Of a stretch of DNA of 64,000 nucleotides, positions 37,824 to 46,409 are shown in pieces. The position numbers and the translations under genes were made by a program. How positions within the stretch are numbered: position 1 is the stretch's first letter; each line of letters begins with the position of its first letter. Source of the DNA: a virus; the IMG/VR virus record IMGVR_UViG_3300042556_001858, positions 1 through 64,000 of that record; one strand, written 5' to 3'. Under the pieces are notes generated by a model that was not told the origin of the DNA, made no database searches, and saw only the letters and a program-made list of their open reading frames with translations.

Positions 37824-40550
37824 ATGACCGGACTCTCCCCAGAACAAATTACCTCCCTAGAACGCCACCTAGAAATAGAAGATGGTGGAGCCATTTCCTT
37901 TTTACTGGAAGAAGAGTCGCTTCGCGACTCGCTACCTGACGGTAAGGCCTATTATGAGCACATCATAAGTTCTGTAGAGTTAGACCGCTCCAATCCTAAG
38001 AACTCCTACATCATGTACATAGCAGGCAAGGTTGATAGAATAGACATGTCAAAGCCATGCCTATTCACGAAGGCATCAACCGCCCTGCCTGATATTGACG
38101 TAGACTTTCCTACGGATTATCGTGAGAAAGCTATCGACTACGTCAGGACTAAGTATGGGGCAGACAAAGTCTGCCAGATTACGACCTTCGGTCGGCTATC
38201 GGGACGCTCAGCAGTTAAGGCTGTCATGCGAGTCGAGGGCGGATACGACTTTGAGACGATGAATATCGTTACTGAAGGAATCCCCGATGAAGCCGCCATC
38301 TCCGATCAATTAGAGGAGACTGGCGAAGACAGTATCCTCTCATGGATGCTCCATAATGATGGGGATAAGATTGCCGATTATTGTCGTCTTGAGGATGGTA
38401 TCTTAGTCGGCGACTACGCCGACATCTTCCGTAAGGCTATCGCTCTAGAGGGAACCTTCCAGAATCAGGGCAAACACGCAGCAGGCGTTATCATTTCCTC
38501 TGAGGAAGTGGCCAAAGTTAGCCCAATGTGCCTCGCCAAAGATGGCTCGGCGATAGCCGCCTTTGACATGGCATGGCTGGAGAAGGCCGGTCTTGTTAAG
38601 TTCGACTTTCTCGGGGTAGATATTCTCAATAAGATTCAGGAGGCATGGGGTCCCGACATAGTAAATGTCCCTTTTACTGATGAAGAAGCATGGGACGTTA
38701 TCTGTGGTGGGAATACTAAGGGGTGTTTCCAGATTGAGAACCATCTAGGGAGAGACTGGTCTAAGGAAATCCGCCCACGCAATATCGAAGAGCTTTCTGC
38801 TGTAATTTCCGTGATCCGCCCCGGCAGCTTGATGGCTCGGGATGAGTCTGGCAGATCCATGACTAAAGTTTATGCCGACAGGAAGAACGGGTTGGAGCCC
38901 GTTGAGGATAACCCAATCAATCGAGTAATTGATACTTATGGTGTCCTCGTATATCAGGAGACACTACAGATCATAGCAAAGATCTTGGCTGGATTCAATT
39001 GTGCAGATGGTATCAAGCTGATGAAATCGGTCGGTAAAAAAGATGCCAAACTTCTCTTTTCTCTTGAAGATAAGTTCCTGTCGGGATGTCTTAAGACTGG
39101 TACTATACCTAAAGATGATGCAGTTAAATTATTCACTAACATTAAATCTAGTGCCCGCTACCTTTTTAATAAATCTATTTCTAGTGAATCAATAACTAAA
39201 TGTCGCGATGGATCTACAAAGACCATAGCACAAATTCAGGCTGGCGACGAGGTGATGACCCCAACAGGCTTCGCGAAAGTAATAGCTAAATACGATCATG
39301 GGGTTATGGATACTTATTCAGCCACATTCTCAAATGGATCGAATGTTCGGTGTAGTATTAATCACAAGTTCTTATGTGAGAATGGTGATATCCTACCCCT
39401 TGGACAAATACTTTATGAAGGAAGGCGAGTAATTGCTGAATCAGAAACAGTAGAAATAATATACTTGGACTATGTGGGGAAAGAGAATCTTTGGGACATA
39501 GAGATAGATTCTGAGGATCATATTTACTTCGCCAACGGAGTTGCCACAAGTAACTCCCATGGAGTTTCGTACTCATACCCATGCTACTGGTCGGCATATA
39601 TCAAGGCCCACAAACCACTAAAGTTCTATGAGGTATGGTTAAAATATTCGTCTCATAAGTTAGATCCTCATGCTGAGGTTCGTAACCTAGTACTTTCGGC
39701 GAAGCTTGACAACATTGAGATCCTCCCGCCCTCGTGTGAATACCTAACCGAGGGTTTCTTCATTAAAGACAACTCCGTTGTCTTCGGATTGTCACATATC
39801 AAAGGTGTAGCTAATCGCGAATTAGAGAAGCTATTCGCATTAATGAGGACGCACGGAGTCCGTGCGTCTCTCGTTACTTACTTGACTGAGATTCTCCCCC
39901 ATATCAACAAGAGAACCTGTGAAGCACTGATTAACTGTGGCTGCTTCCATTATCTCGGAGTATCCCGTGCAGCTTTGCTGCACTATTACGAGTGCTTCTC
40001 AGACCTCTCCGACAAGGAGCTGGTCTTCTTTCAGGACAAGTCCTTCAAGACGCCAGCAGAAGCCTTGGAAGCGGCTTGTCTGCTTAAGAAGGAAGGCGGG
40101 GCTTGTGCCACCAAAGGAAGAGTTGAAAAGCTCAAAATAATACTTGAACGTCTGACAAATCCGGGTAGAATCTTACATGACCTGCCGGGGAAGATCGCTG
40201 CGTCCGAAGAGGCTGCAATTGGTACGACTTTGTCGTGCAGCTATATGGATGCTTGCTTAGCGGCAGGCGTAGCAGATACTACATGTAAAGAAATCATGAG
40301 GGGCAAGCCGGGCAAGAGGACTATCGTTGTCAGAATCACAGAAGTTAAGGAACACATAATCAAGTCGTCAGACAAGAAGATGGCATTTCTGACCGTATCT
40401 GATGACACGGCAGAGATCGATAATGTGGTCTGCTTTGCTGACCAGTATGAGCAGTTTGGCAGATTTATGTTCGATGGGGCGATGGTCGCCATCTATGGGG
40501 AACTCGGTAAAAAGAAAAGTTTCGTAATTGATCGCTGCACAGAATTATAA
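37824..40550 (+). CDS. dnaE-C: DNA polymerase III alpha, C-terminal piece, with in-frame intein
   Basis: 908 residues. Residues 1-85 are unrelated to DnaE. From 89 the chain runs PDIDVDF (catalytic Asp residues), AVKAVMRV, KFDFLG (third catalytic Asp, about 262), fingers FNK/SHGVSYSY, helix-hairpin-helix and C-terminal OB fold (VVRITEVKEH...YGELGKKKS). It lacks the PHP domain and the GRGSxxG loop, which are on the separate gene at 26639, so the active site must form from two chains. An intein occupies residues 451-577 (39174-39554). The spliced product would be 781 residues; with the N piece the total is about 1,100, near the usual size of DnaE. Confidence 0.9.
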   Translation: MTGLSPEQITSLERHLEIEDGGAISFLLEEESLRDSLPDGKAYYEHIISSVELDRSNPKNSYIMYIAGKVDRIDMSKPCLFTKASTALPDIDVDFPTDYREKAIDYVRTKYGADKVCQITTFGRLSGRSAVKAVMRVEGGYDFETMNIVTEGIPDEAAISDQLEETGEDSILSWMLHNDGDKIADYCRLEDGILVGDYADIFRKAIALEGTFQNQGKHAAGVIISSEEVAKVSPMCLAKDGSAIAAFDMAWLEKAGLVKFDFLGVDILNKIQEAWGPDIVNVPFTDEEAWDVICGGNTKGCFQIENHLGRDWSKEIRPRNIEELSAVISVIRPGSLMARDESGRSMTKVYADRKNGLEPVEDNPINRVIDTYGVLVYQETLQIIAKILAGFNCADGIKLMKSVGKKDAKLLFSLEDKFLSGCLKTGTIPKDDAVKLFTNIKSSARYLFNKSISSESITKCRDGSTKTIAQIQAGDEVMTPTGFAKVIAKYDHGVMDTYSATFSNGSNVRCSINHKFLCENGDILPLGQILYEGRRVIAESETVEIIYLDYVGKENLWDIEIDSEDHIYFANGVATSNSHGVSYSYPCYWSAYIKAHKPLKFYEVWLKYSSHKLDPHAEVRNLVLSAKLDNIEILPPSCEYLTEGFFIKDNSVVFGLSHIKGVANRELEKLFALMRTHGVRASLVTYLTEILPHINKRTCEALINCGCFHYLGVSRAALLHYYECFSDLSDKELVFFQDKSFKTPAEALEAACLLKKEGGACATKGRVEKLKIILERLTNPGRILHDLPGKIAASEEAAIGTTLSCSYMDACLAAGVADTTCKEIMRGKPGKRTIVVRITEVKEHIIKSSDKKMAFLTVSDDTAEIDNVVCFADQYEQFGRFMFDGAMVAIYGELGKKKSFVIDRCTEL
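39174..39554 (+). mobile_element. Mini-intein in the polymerase fingers
   Basis: 127 residues inserted between FNK and SHGVSYSY of DnaE. Block A: Ser1 then ITKCRDGSTKTIAQIQAGDEV. Block B: VRCSINHKFLCENG. Block F: ENLWDIEIDSEDHIYFANG, ending VATSN before extein Ser+1. Endonuclease domain absent. Ser replaces Cys at position 1, and the usual penultimate His is Ser. AT-richer than the host gene. Among the smallest inteins I know of. Confidence 0.88.
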
Positions 40551-40563
40551 AGGAGCTTTAGTC

Positions 40564-40731
40564 ATGACAATCTCTAAGATCTTAATCATCATTGGGGTTC
40601 TAGGCGAATGCTGGGTCTGGCTCGCCTTCTTCAAGACGCGAGTCCCCCAACGCTTCCTCTCGAAGGTCTCCTTCGTGTCTGGTTCTGCTGTTTTATTCGG
40701 TCTCGTCGGCTATTTAGCTGACCTTTACTAG
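40564..40731 (+). CDS. Small membrane protein
   Basis: 55 residues from ATG 40564 with AAAGGAG upstream. Two hydrophobic helices separated by TRVPQRFLSKVS. Function unknown. Confidence 0.65.
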   Translation: MTISKILIIIGVLGECWVWLAFFKTRVPQRFLSKVSFVSGSAVLFGLVGYLADLY

Positions 40732-40739
40732 GCTTCGCC

Positions 40740-41630
40740 ATGAAATTCACATTCCGAGTAGAGCCCAAAAAGCTCGATAACTGGATGATAAATAAATTGA
40801 ACGGTATCAAAAACTCAAATGGGCTCTTCCGCCTATTGGAGGCTGGATACTCTTGGCATTTACCTATCTATATTTCCCCAGACGATGTAGCAAATAACAT
40901 CTGCTGCATCTGGTCGAAGTATGTGTTCCTTAATGCTGAGAAGCTCCGTAGCTTCTTTGTCCAACACGACGGTAAAAAGAAATTGACATACTATTCTGGC
41001 GGGAACTACCACCCAGATAGAATGCCTGAGTTTATGGATGGCCTGACGCGGCTAATCAGTGCTGATCAGGCCAAAGACAACCTGTCATGGATGGACTACT
41101 CTTCTACTGTTAGTATGCCTACTGACAAATTGATCAGGACAGTGGCTAAGTTAGCTTCTCAGAAGGCCTACTACGAGTATAGCTGCGTGCTATGCTGTGG
41201 ATTCTCGCAGGTTGAACTGGGCGGCACCTTAGAGGACTGGGAGCGTCTCTGGAAGCTAGTAGAAGACATGCCAACTCCGGACGACTTCCTGACCATCTGG
41301 CGGGCGAAACTCCTACAGACGATCACTGGGATTCTCTCGGGAGAGGAAGACTTCTGGCAGAGATGTCTGACAGCAGAAAGATATGGCAGTGGCGGTCAGA
41401 CCAAAAGAACTGGCTGGATTCTGAATTTCAACCCGATCAACGACAAGGGAGAAATTCTAGCCCTGATCGAGGATAAGGATATCCTCGATCTAACTGTTGA
41501 CTTTGATCTTAGCGTCGATGATAATGGGAACGTGTTCGATCTTAATATCTCAGCCGGTCCTACTCGTGTTGGTGCTGGCGATTACCTAGCTGTCCAAAAC
41601 ACTTTTCAGGTAAAGCAAATAAATGTCTGA
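40740..41630 (+). CDS. DUF4419-like protein
   Basis: 296 residues, start after AGGCTTCGCC. VLCCGFSQVELGGTLEDWERL followed by FWQRCLTAERYGSGGQTKRTGWILNF is the pattern of the DUF4419 family, found in eukaryotes, bacteria and phages without known activity. Confidence 0.72.
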   Translation: MKFTFRVEPKKLDNWMINKLNGIKNSNGLFRLLEAGYSWHLPIYISPDDVANNICCIWSKYVFLNAEKLRSFFVQHDGKKKLTYYSGGNYHPDRMPEFMDGLTRLISADQAKDNLSWMDYSSTVSMPTDKLIRTVAKLASQKAYYEYSCVLCCGFSQVELGGTLEDWERLWKLVEDMPTPDDFLTIWRAKLLQTITGILSGEEDFWQRCLTAERYGSGGQTKRTGWILNFNPINDKGEILALIEDKDILDLTVDFDLSVDDNGNVFDLNISAGPTRVGAGDYLAVQNTFQVKQINV

Positions 41631-41868
41631 AGAAATTAGAATCAGGGCCGATATTTGGGATTTATGTAATCGAAAACATGCTTGTGAAGTATCCTCAGCC
41701 CCTGATACAGGCGTAGCTACTCAAATCGAGCTTGCTAGACTCATGGGTGAAGCATTTCGGGTGCTATCGCGACACCTAGTCGCCCCACCAGATGACCATC
41801 TTATTTTACAGATTTTTGCTAGTGCTGCTATAGACTCAGACCTCGTCTTTGACGAGGAGACCGACTAA
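41623..41868 (+). CDS. Small hypothetical protein
   Basis: 81 residues, overlapping the previous gene by 8 nt. Helical and acidic. It ends convergently with the minus-strand operon; a CCTCGTC-TTT-GACGAGG hairpin near its end could act as a bidirectional terminator. Confidence 0.6.
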   Translation: MSEEIRIRADIWDLCNRKHACEVSSAPDTGVATQIELARLMGEAFRVLSRHLVAPPDDHLILQIFASAAIDSDLVFDEETD

Positions 41869-42245
41869 AACGGCGGCAATTCGTCCGGTGGACCGATCAC
41901 TACGTCCTTTGGGACGTAGATATCCTTATCAATCATAGAGAAAAGGACCCTATTTGGGTCGGCTGAAGCCGGAGACAAAATCTTCGGCTTTTTCTTTTTG
42001 GTCTTTGACTTTTTAGGCTTAGTTTTCGGGGACGCGGCCCAGTCGGCGAACTTGTTGACAAGTTCAGTGACGGCCTTAGCCGTCCCATATCTGCTATAAA
42101 GTACTGCAAAGCACTCCCCATGGAGTTCCTCATTATTGAGCCCCTCAGGTCGGTAAGCCCACAGGAGGCCTGCCAAGATATTGTCTGACAGGTTATCAAT
42201 AGCTTTGCCCTTGTGTTTACCACACGGTATGCGATAGGAGGTCAT
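41865..42245 (-). CDS. DUF3820-like protein
   Basis: 126 residues. ATG 42245 is chosen because it forms an ATGA overlap with the upstream gene. YRIPCGKHKGKAIDNLSDNILAGLLW resembles the 'G-K-x-K-G' core of DUF3820, small proteins sometimes fused to nucleases. A Lys-rich linker (about 80-100) follows. It is the last gene of the operon and may not belong to the glycan pathway. Confidence 0.6.
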   Translation of the reverse strand: MTSYRIPCGKHKGKAIDNLSDNILAGLLWAYRPEGLNNEELHGECFAVLYSRYGTAKAVTELVNKFADWAASPKTKPKKSKTKKKKPKILSPASADPNRVLFSMIDKDIYVPKDVVIGPPDELPPF

Positions 42246-42673
42246 AATCTCGCTCTGTTTCTCATATTCGTAGATGACTCTACTTTTGGCAAATCTAGAA
42301 AGACCTGATCGATCCCCAACTCCTGACACACCAATGACTCATTAGAATTCTGGTTGGCTGGATTTCTATCTCCACTATTGAAAAAAATGATCTGGTTGCC
42401 GCCAGACCTAGAGTGGATGAGCCGGAGGCTCTCACAAACACTTGAATCAGTATCAATGGACAATACTACTTCATCGATCCACCTAATTGATTCTGCAATT
42501 TCTACTCTAGCTAATTCTCCCAATATGGGGACATTACCCTTCAGACGAACCTGAGCATCGTTGTTTACTATAAAAATGAGCCTATCACATAACCAAGATG
42601 CAGCTTTAACATACTGACAATGACCATGATGAATCGGATTTAGATGGCCTGAGGCCACTCCGTATCTAAACAT
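42242..42673 (-). CDS. Cytidylyltransferase-like nucleotidyltransferase
   Basis: 143 residues. HLNPIHHGHCQYVKAA is the HxGH motif of the nucleotidyltransferase superfamily, and VESSTNMRNRARL near the end corresponds to the ISSTxxR motif. Probably activates a sugar or polyol phosphate with CTP or ATP; in heptose pathways the equivalent step makes the nucleotide sugar. It sits next to HAD and GHMP kinase genes. Confidence 0.75.
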   Translation of the reverse strand: MFRYGVASGHLNPIHHGHCQYVKAASWLCDRLIFIVNNDAQVRLKGNVPILGELARVEIAESIRWIDEVVLSIDTDSSVCESLRLIHSRSGGNQIIFFNSGDRNPANQNSNESLVCQELGIDQVFLDLPKVESSTNMRNRARL

Positions 42674-43022
42674 GAATACCTACCAGCCCTGTATTGCGGA
42701 CTAGATTGACGGCTATCGCCGTCTGAAGCCCGCTCGGTTTGATATCATTGATCAATACTCTTGGCCCCACAGGAAGCCCCATAACGAGTTGATCCCAGAA
42801 TAGGCCATAAGACGCCAATTGATCCTCTGTAACTCTCCTACAGCCCTCTGGGCGAGCCGTGGTGAGGATGATGTAATAGTCCTTGGCTCTCCACTCGCAG
42901 AACTTCTCTTGAACACCCGGTAAAAGAGATGGGCGTTCTGTCATCATGTGGGGCAGATCAATCAAATGCTCCCATAAGACGCCATCGATATCTGAGAATA
43001 TAGTGTGTCTTAATTCCCTCAT
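42666..43022 (-). CDS. HAD phosphatase
   Basis: 118 residues with HAD motif I FSDIDGVLW, motif II LTTARPEG and a C-terminal LINDIKP. Small HAD phosphatases in such operons remove a phosphate from a sugar bisphosphate (GmhB-like) or KDO-8-P-like compounds. Substrate assignment is inference. Confidence 0.75.
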   Translation of the reverse strand: MRELRHTIFSDIDGVLWEHLIDLPHMMTERPSLLPGVQEKFCEWRAKDYYIILTTARPEGCRRVTEDQLASYGLFWDQLVMGLPVGPRVLINDIKPSGLQTAIAVNLVRNTGLVGIHV

Positions 43023-43966
43023 AGTATTTCTGTCCCCACTTTTGAAATCCCCACATCCACAAATCTGGCCTTGTATTTCTCTTTGATTCGATCCTTAGTG
43101 TCCTCTTCCATGATACCAAAGATGAAGCCAGATCCACCAGCACCTAGAAGCTTTCCGCCGATCATACCATCACTTCTGAGATCGTCATATATCCTATCGA
43201 CTTCTGGGCTGGTAATTAGAGGAGATATTTCCTTTTTAGATCTCCAAGAATCATGTAGTAACATAGCTACGAGATCGAGGTCCTGATCGCAAAAAGCCCT
43301 CAAAGCCAGTTTTGCAGTAGAGTGGATCATGCTCTTATCTTTACCGTCATGTGATTTGGCTATCTCGTATGATTTACGAGACTTCCCAGTGTAGATGAGA
43401 ATACTCCTATCCATCATCTTTGACACGAATTCTTCGCTGACAGGGAGCGGGCGAACCTCAAAATCTCCGTGCTTAAATATATGAATTGAATTCAGTCCAC
43501 CATACGCGGCAGCTATAGCATCTTGACAACCTCCTGCCTCCTTTAAGAGAATTCTTTCGATATAGGTGGCCTCATTAGCTAACTCTTTCTTGCTCCTAAC
43601 ATCGCCCCTCATCTGATGAATTGCGTTTAGTAGTCCAACAGTAAAAGAGGAAGACGATCCTATACCTGTCTGAGCGGGTAGATCGCACATATACGAAATT
43701 TCCATTCCGTACTTTATTCCTAAGAACTCCAAGACTCCTCTTACTGCATTATTCTGTATCTGTGAATTGTCCTGTACTGTCTCAGTTATTGAGTAGGAAA
43801 CTTTAGTCTCATAGTCCAATATTTCTGGAGTCCTTCTGACGGCAGAATAAGCGTACTTGTCGAGGCCAAAATAAATAAGGAGGGCTCCATGATCCTTGTA
43901 GTATGACAAGTAATCAGTGGACCCTCCGAACAGAGACACTCTAAAGTTGGTTTTAGAGATAATCAT
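43019..43966 (-). CDS. GHMP-family sugar kinase (HddA-like)
   Basis: 315 residues. N-terminal RVSLFGGSTDYLSYY, GHMP motif 2 PAQTGIGSSSSFTVGLL, and C-terminal GGKLLGAGGSGFIFG. These features and length match D-glycero-alpha-D-manno-heptose-7-phosphate kinase and relatives. It overlaps both neighbours by 4 nt or less. Confidence 0.85.
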   Translation of the reverse strand: MIISKTNFRVSLFGGSTDYLSYYKDHGALLIYFGLDKYAYSAVRRTPEILDYETKVSYSITETVQDNSQIQNNAVRGVLEFLGIKYGMEISYMCDLPAQTGIGSSSSFTVGLLNAIHQMRGDVRSKKELANEATYIERILLKEAGGCQDAIAAAYGGLNSIHIFKHGDFEVRPLPVSEEFVSKMMDRSILIYTGKSRKSYEIAKSHDGKDKSMIHSTAKLALRAFCDQDLDLVAMLLHDSWRSKKEISPLITSPEVDRIYDDLRSDGMIGGKLLGAGGSGFIFGIMEEDTKDRIKEKYKARFVDVGISKVGTEIL

Positions 43967-44889
43967 CAGTAATTTTTACAAAGTGGCCGATCTTCTTCAC
44001 TAAGCGTCTTATAGAGATCCATCATCTCTTTGATACCATATTCTAAAGATCGTGTACACCTGTACCCTAGATTGTATAATTTTTGACTACTGACCTCGTA
44101 ATCTCTTTTATCTGGGTCAGTCCTGTCATCTACTATAGACCAAGTAGCCCCAGTCACTGCACATATCTTTTTTACCAGTTCTTCCTTGGTCATATTGATT
44201 GAATCATTGCCGAGGTTGTAAATTTCGCCAGCCATATCTCCAATGCGAGACAGCGGCATCTCAAGAGCTGAAACAATATCATCAATATGAATGTAGTTTC
44301 TACGGAAATGCCCATCAAATACTTCAATATGAGATTTCCCAGCCAAATTATTGACCAGTAAATCTAATCTAGGCCTCAAAGACGCCCCGAATACGGTGGC
44401 CAATCTGAAACAAACAGATCTGCGATAGGAGTGAATGTGGGCTTCGCCTTCCATCTTGGTCTTGGCATAAAGAGATAGAGGGTTCATGGGAGTTTCTTCA
44501 GTACAAACCCCCGGATTGCTCCCATATGCAGAATTTGAATTACAGTAAACCACTATCTGATTGGTTAGGTGATTAACCAGATGGTTCTGCCATTCTGAGT
44601 TTAGAAGTCGCGTAATGTCGGGGTCCTGATCGCACAAAGGAGCACCAACTAAAGCGGCTAATGGGTAGACCGCGTCGGCCCTGTCAATACAATCCTTGAG
44701 GTTGCTTGACCAAAAGAGGACATCTTCATTGAAGAAGTGGCACTTCGGGTGCTTGAACAACTGGCTGACGAATTTCTCTTGCTTGAAGAAGAAATTATCA
44801 AAGCAGTATAGCTCATGCCCATAGTTGAGCAATCGTTCTGTCAATTTTGAGCCAATATAGCCTGCGGCTCCAGTAACAACAATCTTCAT
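43966..44889 (-). CDS. NAD-dependent sugar epimerase/dehydratase
   Basis: 307 residues of extended SDR type: GAAGYIGSKL (NAD binding), YPLAALVG, SNSAYGS and catalytic YxxxK in LSLYAKTKMEG. Acts on a nucleotide sugar in the pathway; substrate not deducible. Confidence 0.88.
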   Translation of the reverse strand: MKIVVTGAAGYIGSKLTERLLNYGHELYCFDNFFFKQEKFVSQLFKHPKCHFFNEDVLFWSSNLKDCIDRADAVYPLAALVGAPLCDQDPDITRLLNSEWQNHLVNHLTNQIVVYCNSNSAYGSNPGVCTEETPMNPLSLYAKTKMEGEAHIHSYRRSVCFRLATVFGASLRPRLDLLVNNLAGKSHIEVFDGHFRRNYIHIDDIVSALEMPLSRIGDMAGEIYNLGNDSINMTKEELVKKICAVTGATWSIVDDRTDPDKRDYEVSSQKLYNLGYRCTRSLEYGIKEMMDLYKTLSEEDRPLCKNY

Positions 44890-44890
44890 G

Positions 44891-45277
44891 CTAATCGCCC
44901 TTCACAATTCTGTATGAGTCCGAGTCTTCATGATGCGTTGAAAATTCAATGAAAGCACATGGGTTCCAATTCGACCCAGACGTAAATCTATGAGCCATCC
45001 TAAGCCCTAGATCGAAAGACTGACCGCAATTGAGATTCACTGTCTGTTTGAGCTTCTCGAACAAGGATGGATCAGCCTTGATCTCGTCTAGATGCATCGC
45101 CGAAGCATACTCCAGCTTAAGCACCCCATACGTTACGTAAAATGTCTCTTCCTTCAATTCATGATAGTGCATTGAGCAGTACTTGGATGGTAATACTGTC
45201 AACTGCTTCCCGCAATATTTCTCGTGGTTCACGATCCACAACTCATGACCCCACCCCTTGGAGACGACATTAATCAT
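44891..45277 (-). CDS. Cupin sugar-processing protein
   Basis: 128 residues. ATG 45277 chosen; longer frames lie inside the aminotransferase gene. WGHELWIVNHEKYCGKQL, SMHYHELKEETFYV and HRFTSG are the metal-binding cupin motifs found in WbuC-like and mannose-6-phosphate isomerase type II proteins of surface-glycan clusters. Confidence 0.75.
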   Translation of the reverse strand: MINVVSKGWGHELWIVNHEKYCGKQLTVLPSKYCSMHYHELKEETFYVTYGVLKLEYASAMHLDEIKADPSLFEKLKQTVNLNCGQSFDLGLRMAHRFTSGSNWNPCAFIEFSTHHEDSDSYRIVKGD

Positions 45278-46409
45278 TAAAGAACCCCCATAGAACCATT
45301 TTGATTCTGACCAAATCTTCCTCAGTAATGAATCTATGACATCCGATATGGATACCATTGTCGCCACACCAATCAGCATTAGGGAAATACCGATCGTCTC
45401 CAAAGCCCTTCATAGCAGGATGATGTCCGCAGAAGCCAAAGTTTCTCTTCCAGTGGATCTGGTTTTCATCGAAGGCATCTTTGAGTCTGTGAATACGTAA
45501 TTTCGATTTCTCTTCACCCTTCAAGGTGATACTAAACCCATGCGGCATAGTCTCTACCCCTTCAGGCTCCGAGCTGAACCATGCTAGATCTTTCCAGATC
45601 TCGGTGTATTCAACTAGCTCTCTCCAGATCTTCTTTCTGGCGGCAATGTTCTCATGAAACTGCTCCGCACCCTCCAGTCCTACCGAGGCACAAAGATCAG
45701 TCATTTTGAAATTGCTGCCAAATCTGATATGGTCAAAGTAGGCAGAATTATTTGGCCTACCATGAGATCTGATGCTGACAATCAGATCTCTAAGGTCTTC
45801 ATCGTCGGTATACAGGAGCGACCCCTCGCCCGCCACGACCATATGGGCGGTAAAAAGAGAGCTACAACCTCCAATTGCCCTCTTATGGGAAAACTCCCCA
45901 TTTATTTTACTGCCGTAGTTCTCACACGCATCCTCGAATAAGATCAGATCATGCTTGTCGGCAATAGCCTTTAGCTTATCCATATTAGCGGGAAGCCCCA
46001 TAGTTCCAATGGCATAAATTGCAACTACATCATCATCAATCGCTTCCTCTACTAGGTCCTCATTGATATTCAAAGTCTCTGGGCGAATATCGACCCACTT
46101 AGGAAGCAATCCACCAGAAACGATTGCAGAGCTGTTTGCAATGAATCCAAGTGCTGGGCAGATCACTTTACTTTTACCGCGTCTCACGGTTCTAGGAGCT
46201 ATCTCCGGCAACGCAAGAGTCATAGCCGTCAGAGCTGCAGTCCCACTCGATAGGGCAACAGCATACTTAGTGCCCATAAGCTTGGCGAATTCCTGCTCAA
46301 GCAAGGCCACCTTAGGACCCATACTGATCCAATTCGTGTCCAAGCAATCCTGAATGTGTCTACGTGCCGTAGCCCCAATTTCGAGATGGCCAAATTCAAT
46401 CTTTTTCAT
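45270..46409 (-). CDS. DegT/DnrJ/EryC1 aminotransferase-fold enzyme
   Basis: 379 residues. LSSGTAALTAMTLAL, LFEDACENYGS (PLP-binding Asp) and GSNFKMTDLCASVG are typical of DegT enzymes. The usual Lys position is occupied in LFTAHMVVAGEGS by His or a neighbouring residue (HMVVAGEG), as in deoxygenating members like ColD, so dehydration rather than amination is possible. Acts on a keto-sugar. Confidence 0.82.
   Translation of the reverse strand: MKKIEFGHLEIGATARRHIQDCLDTNWISMGPKVALLEQEFAKLMGTKYAVALSSGTAALTAMTLALPEIAPRTVRRGKSKVICPALGFIANSSAIVSGGLLPKWVDIRPETLNINEDLVEEAIDDDVVAIYAIGTMGLPANMDKLKAIADKHDLILFEDACENYGSKINGEFSHKRAIGGCSSLFTAHMVVAGEGSLLYTDDEDLRDLIVSIRSHGRPNNSAYFDHIRFGSNFKMTDLCASVGLEGAEQFHENIAARKKIWRELVEYTEIWKDLAWFSSEPEGVETMPHGFSITLKGEEKSKLRIHRLKDAFDENQIHWKRNFGFCGHHPAMKGFGDDRYFPNADWCGDNGIHIGCHRFITEEDLVRIKMVLWGFFND

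Noticed and set aside
26639-40550. Split intein joining the two polymerase pieces
   Set aside because: The C-terminus of the first piece and N-terminus of the second have no intein block A, B, F or G motifs.
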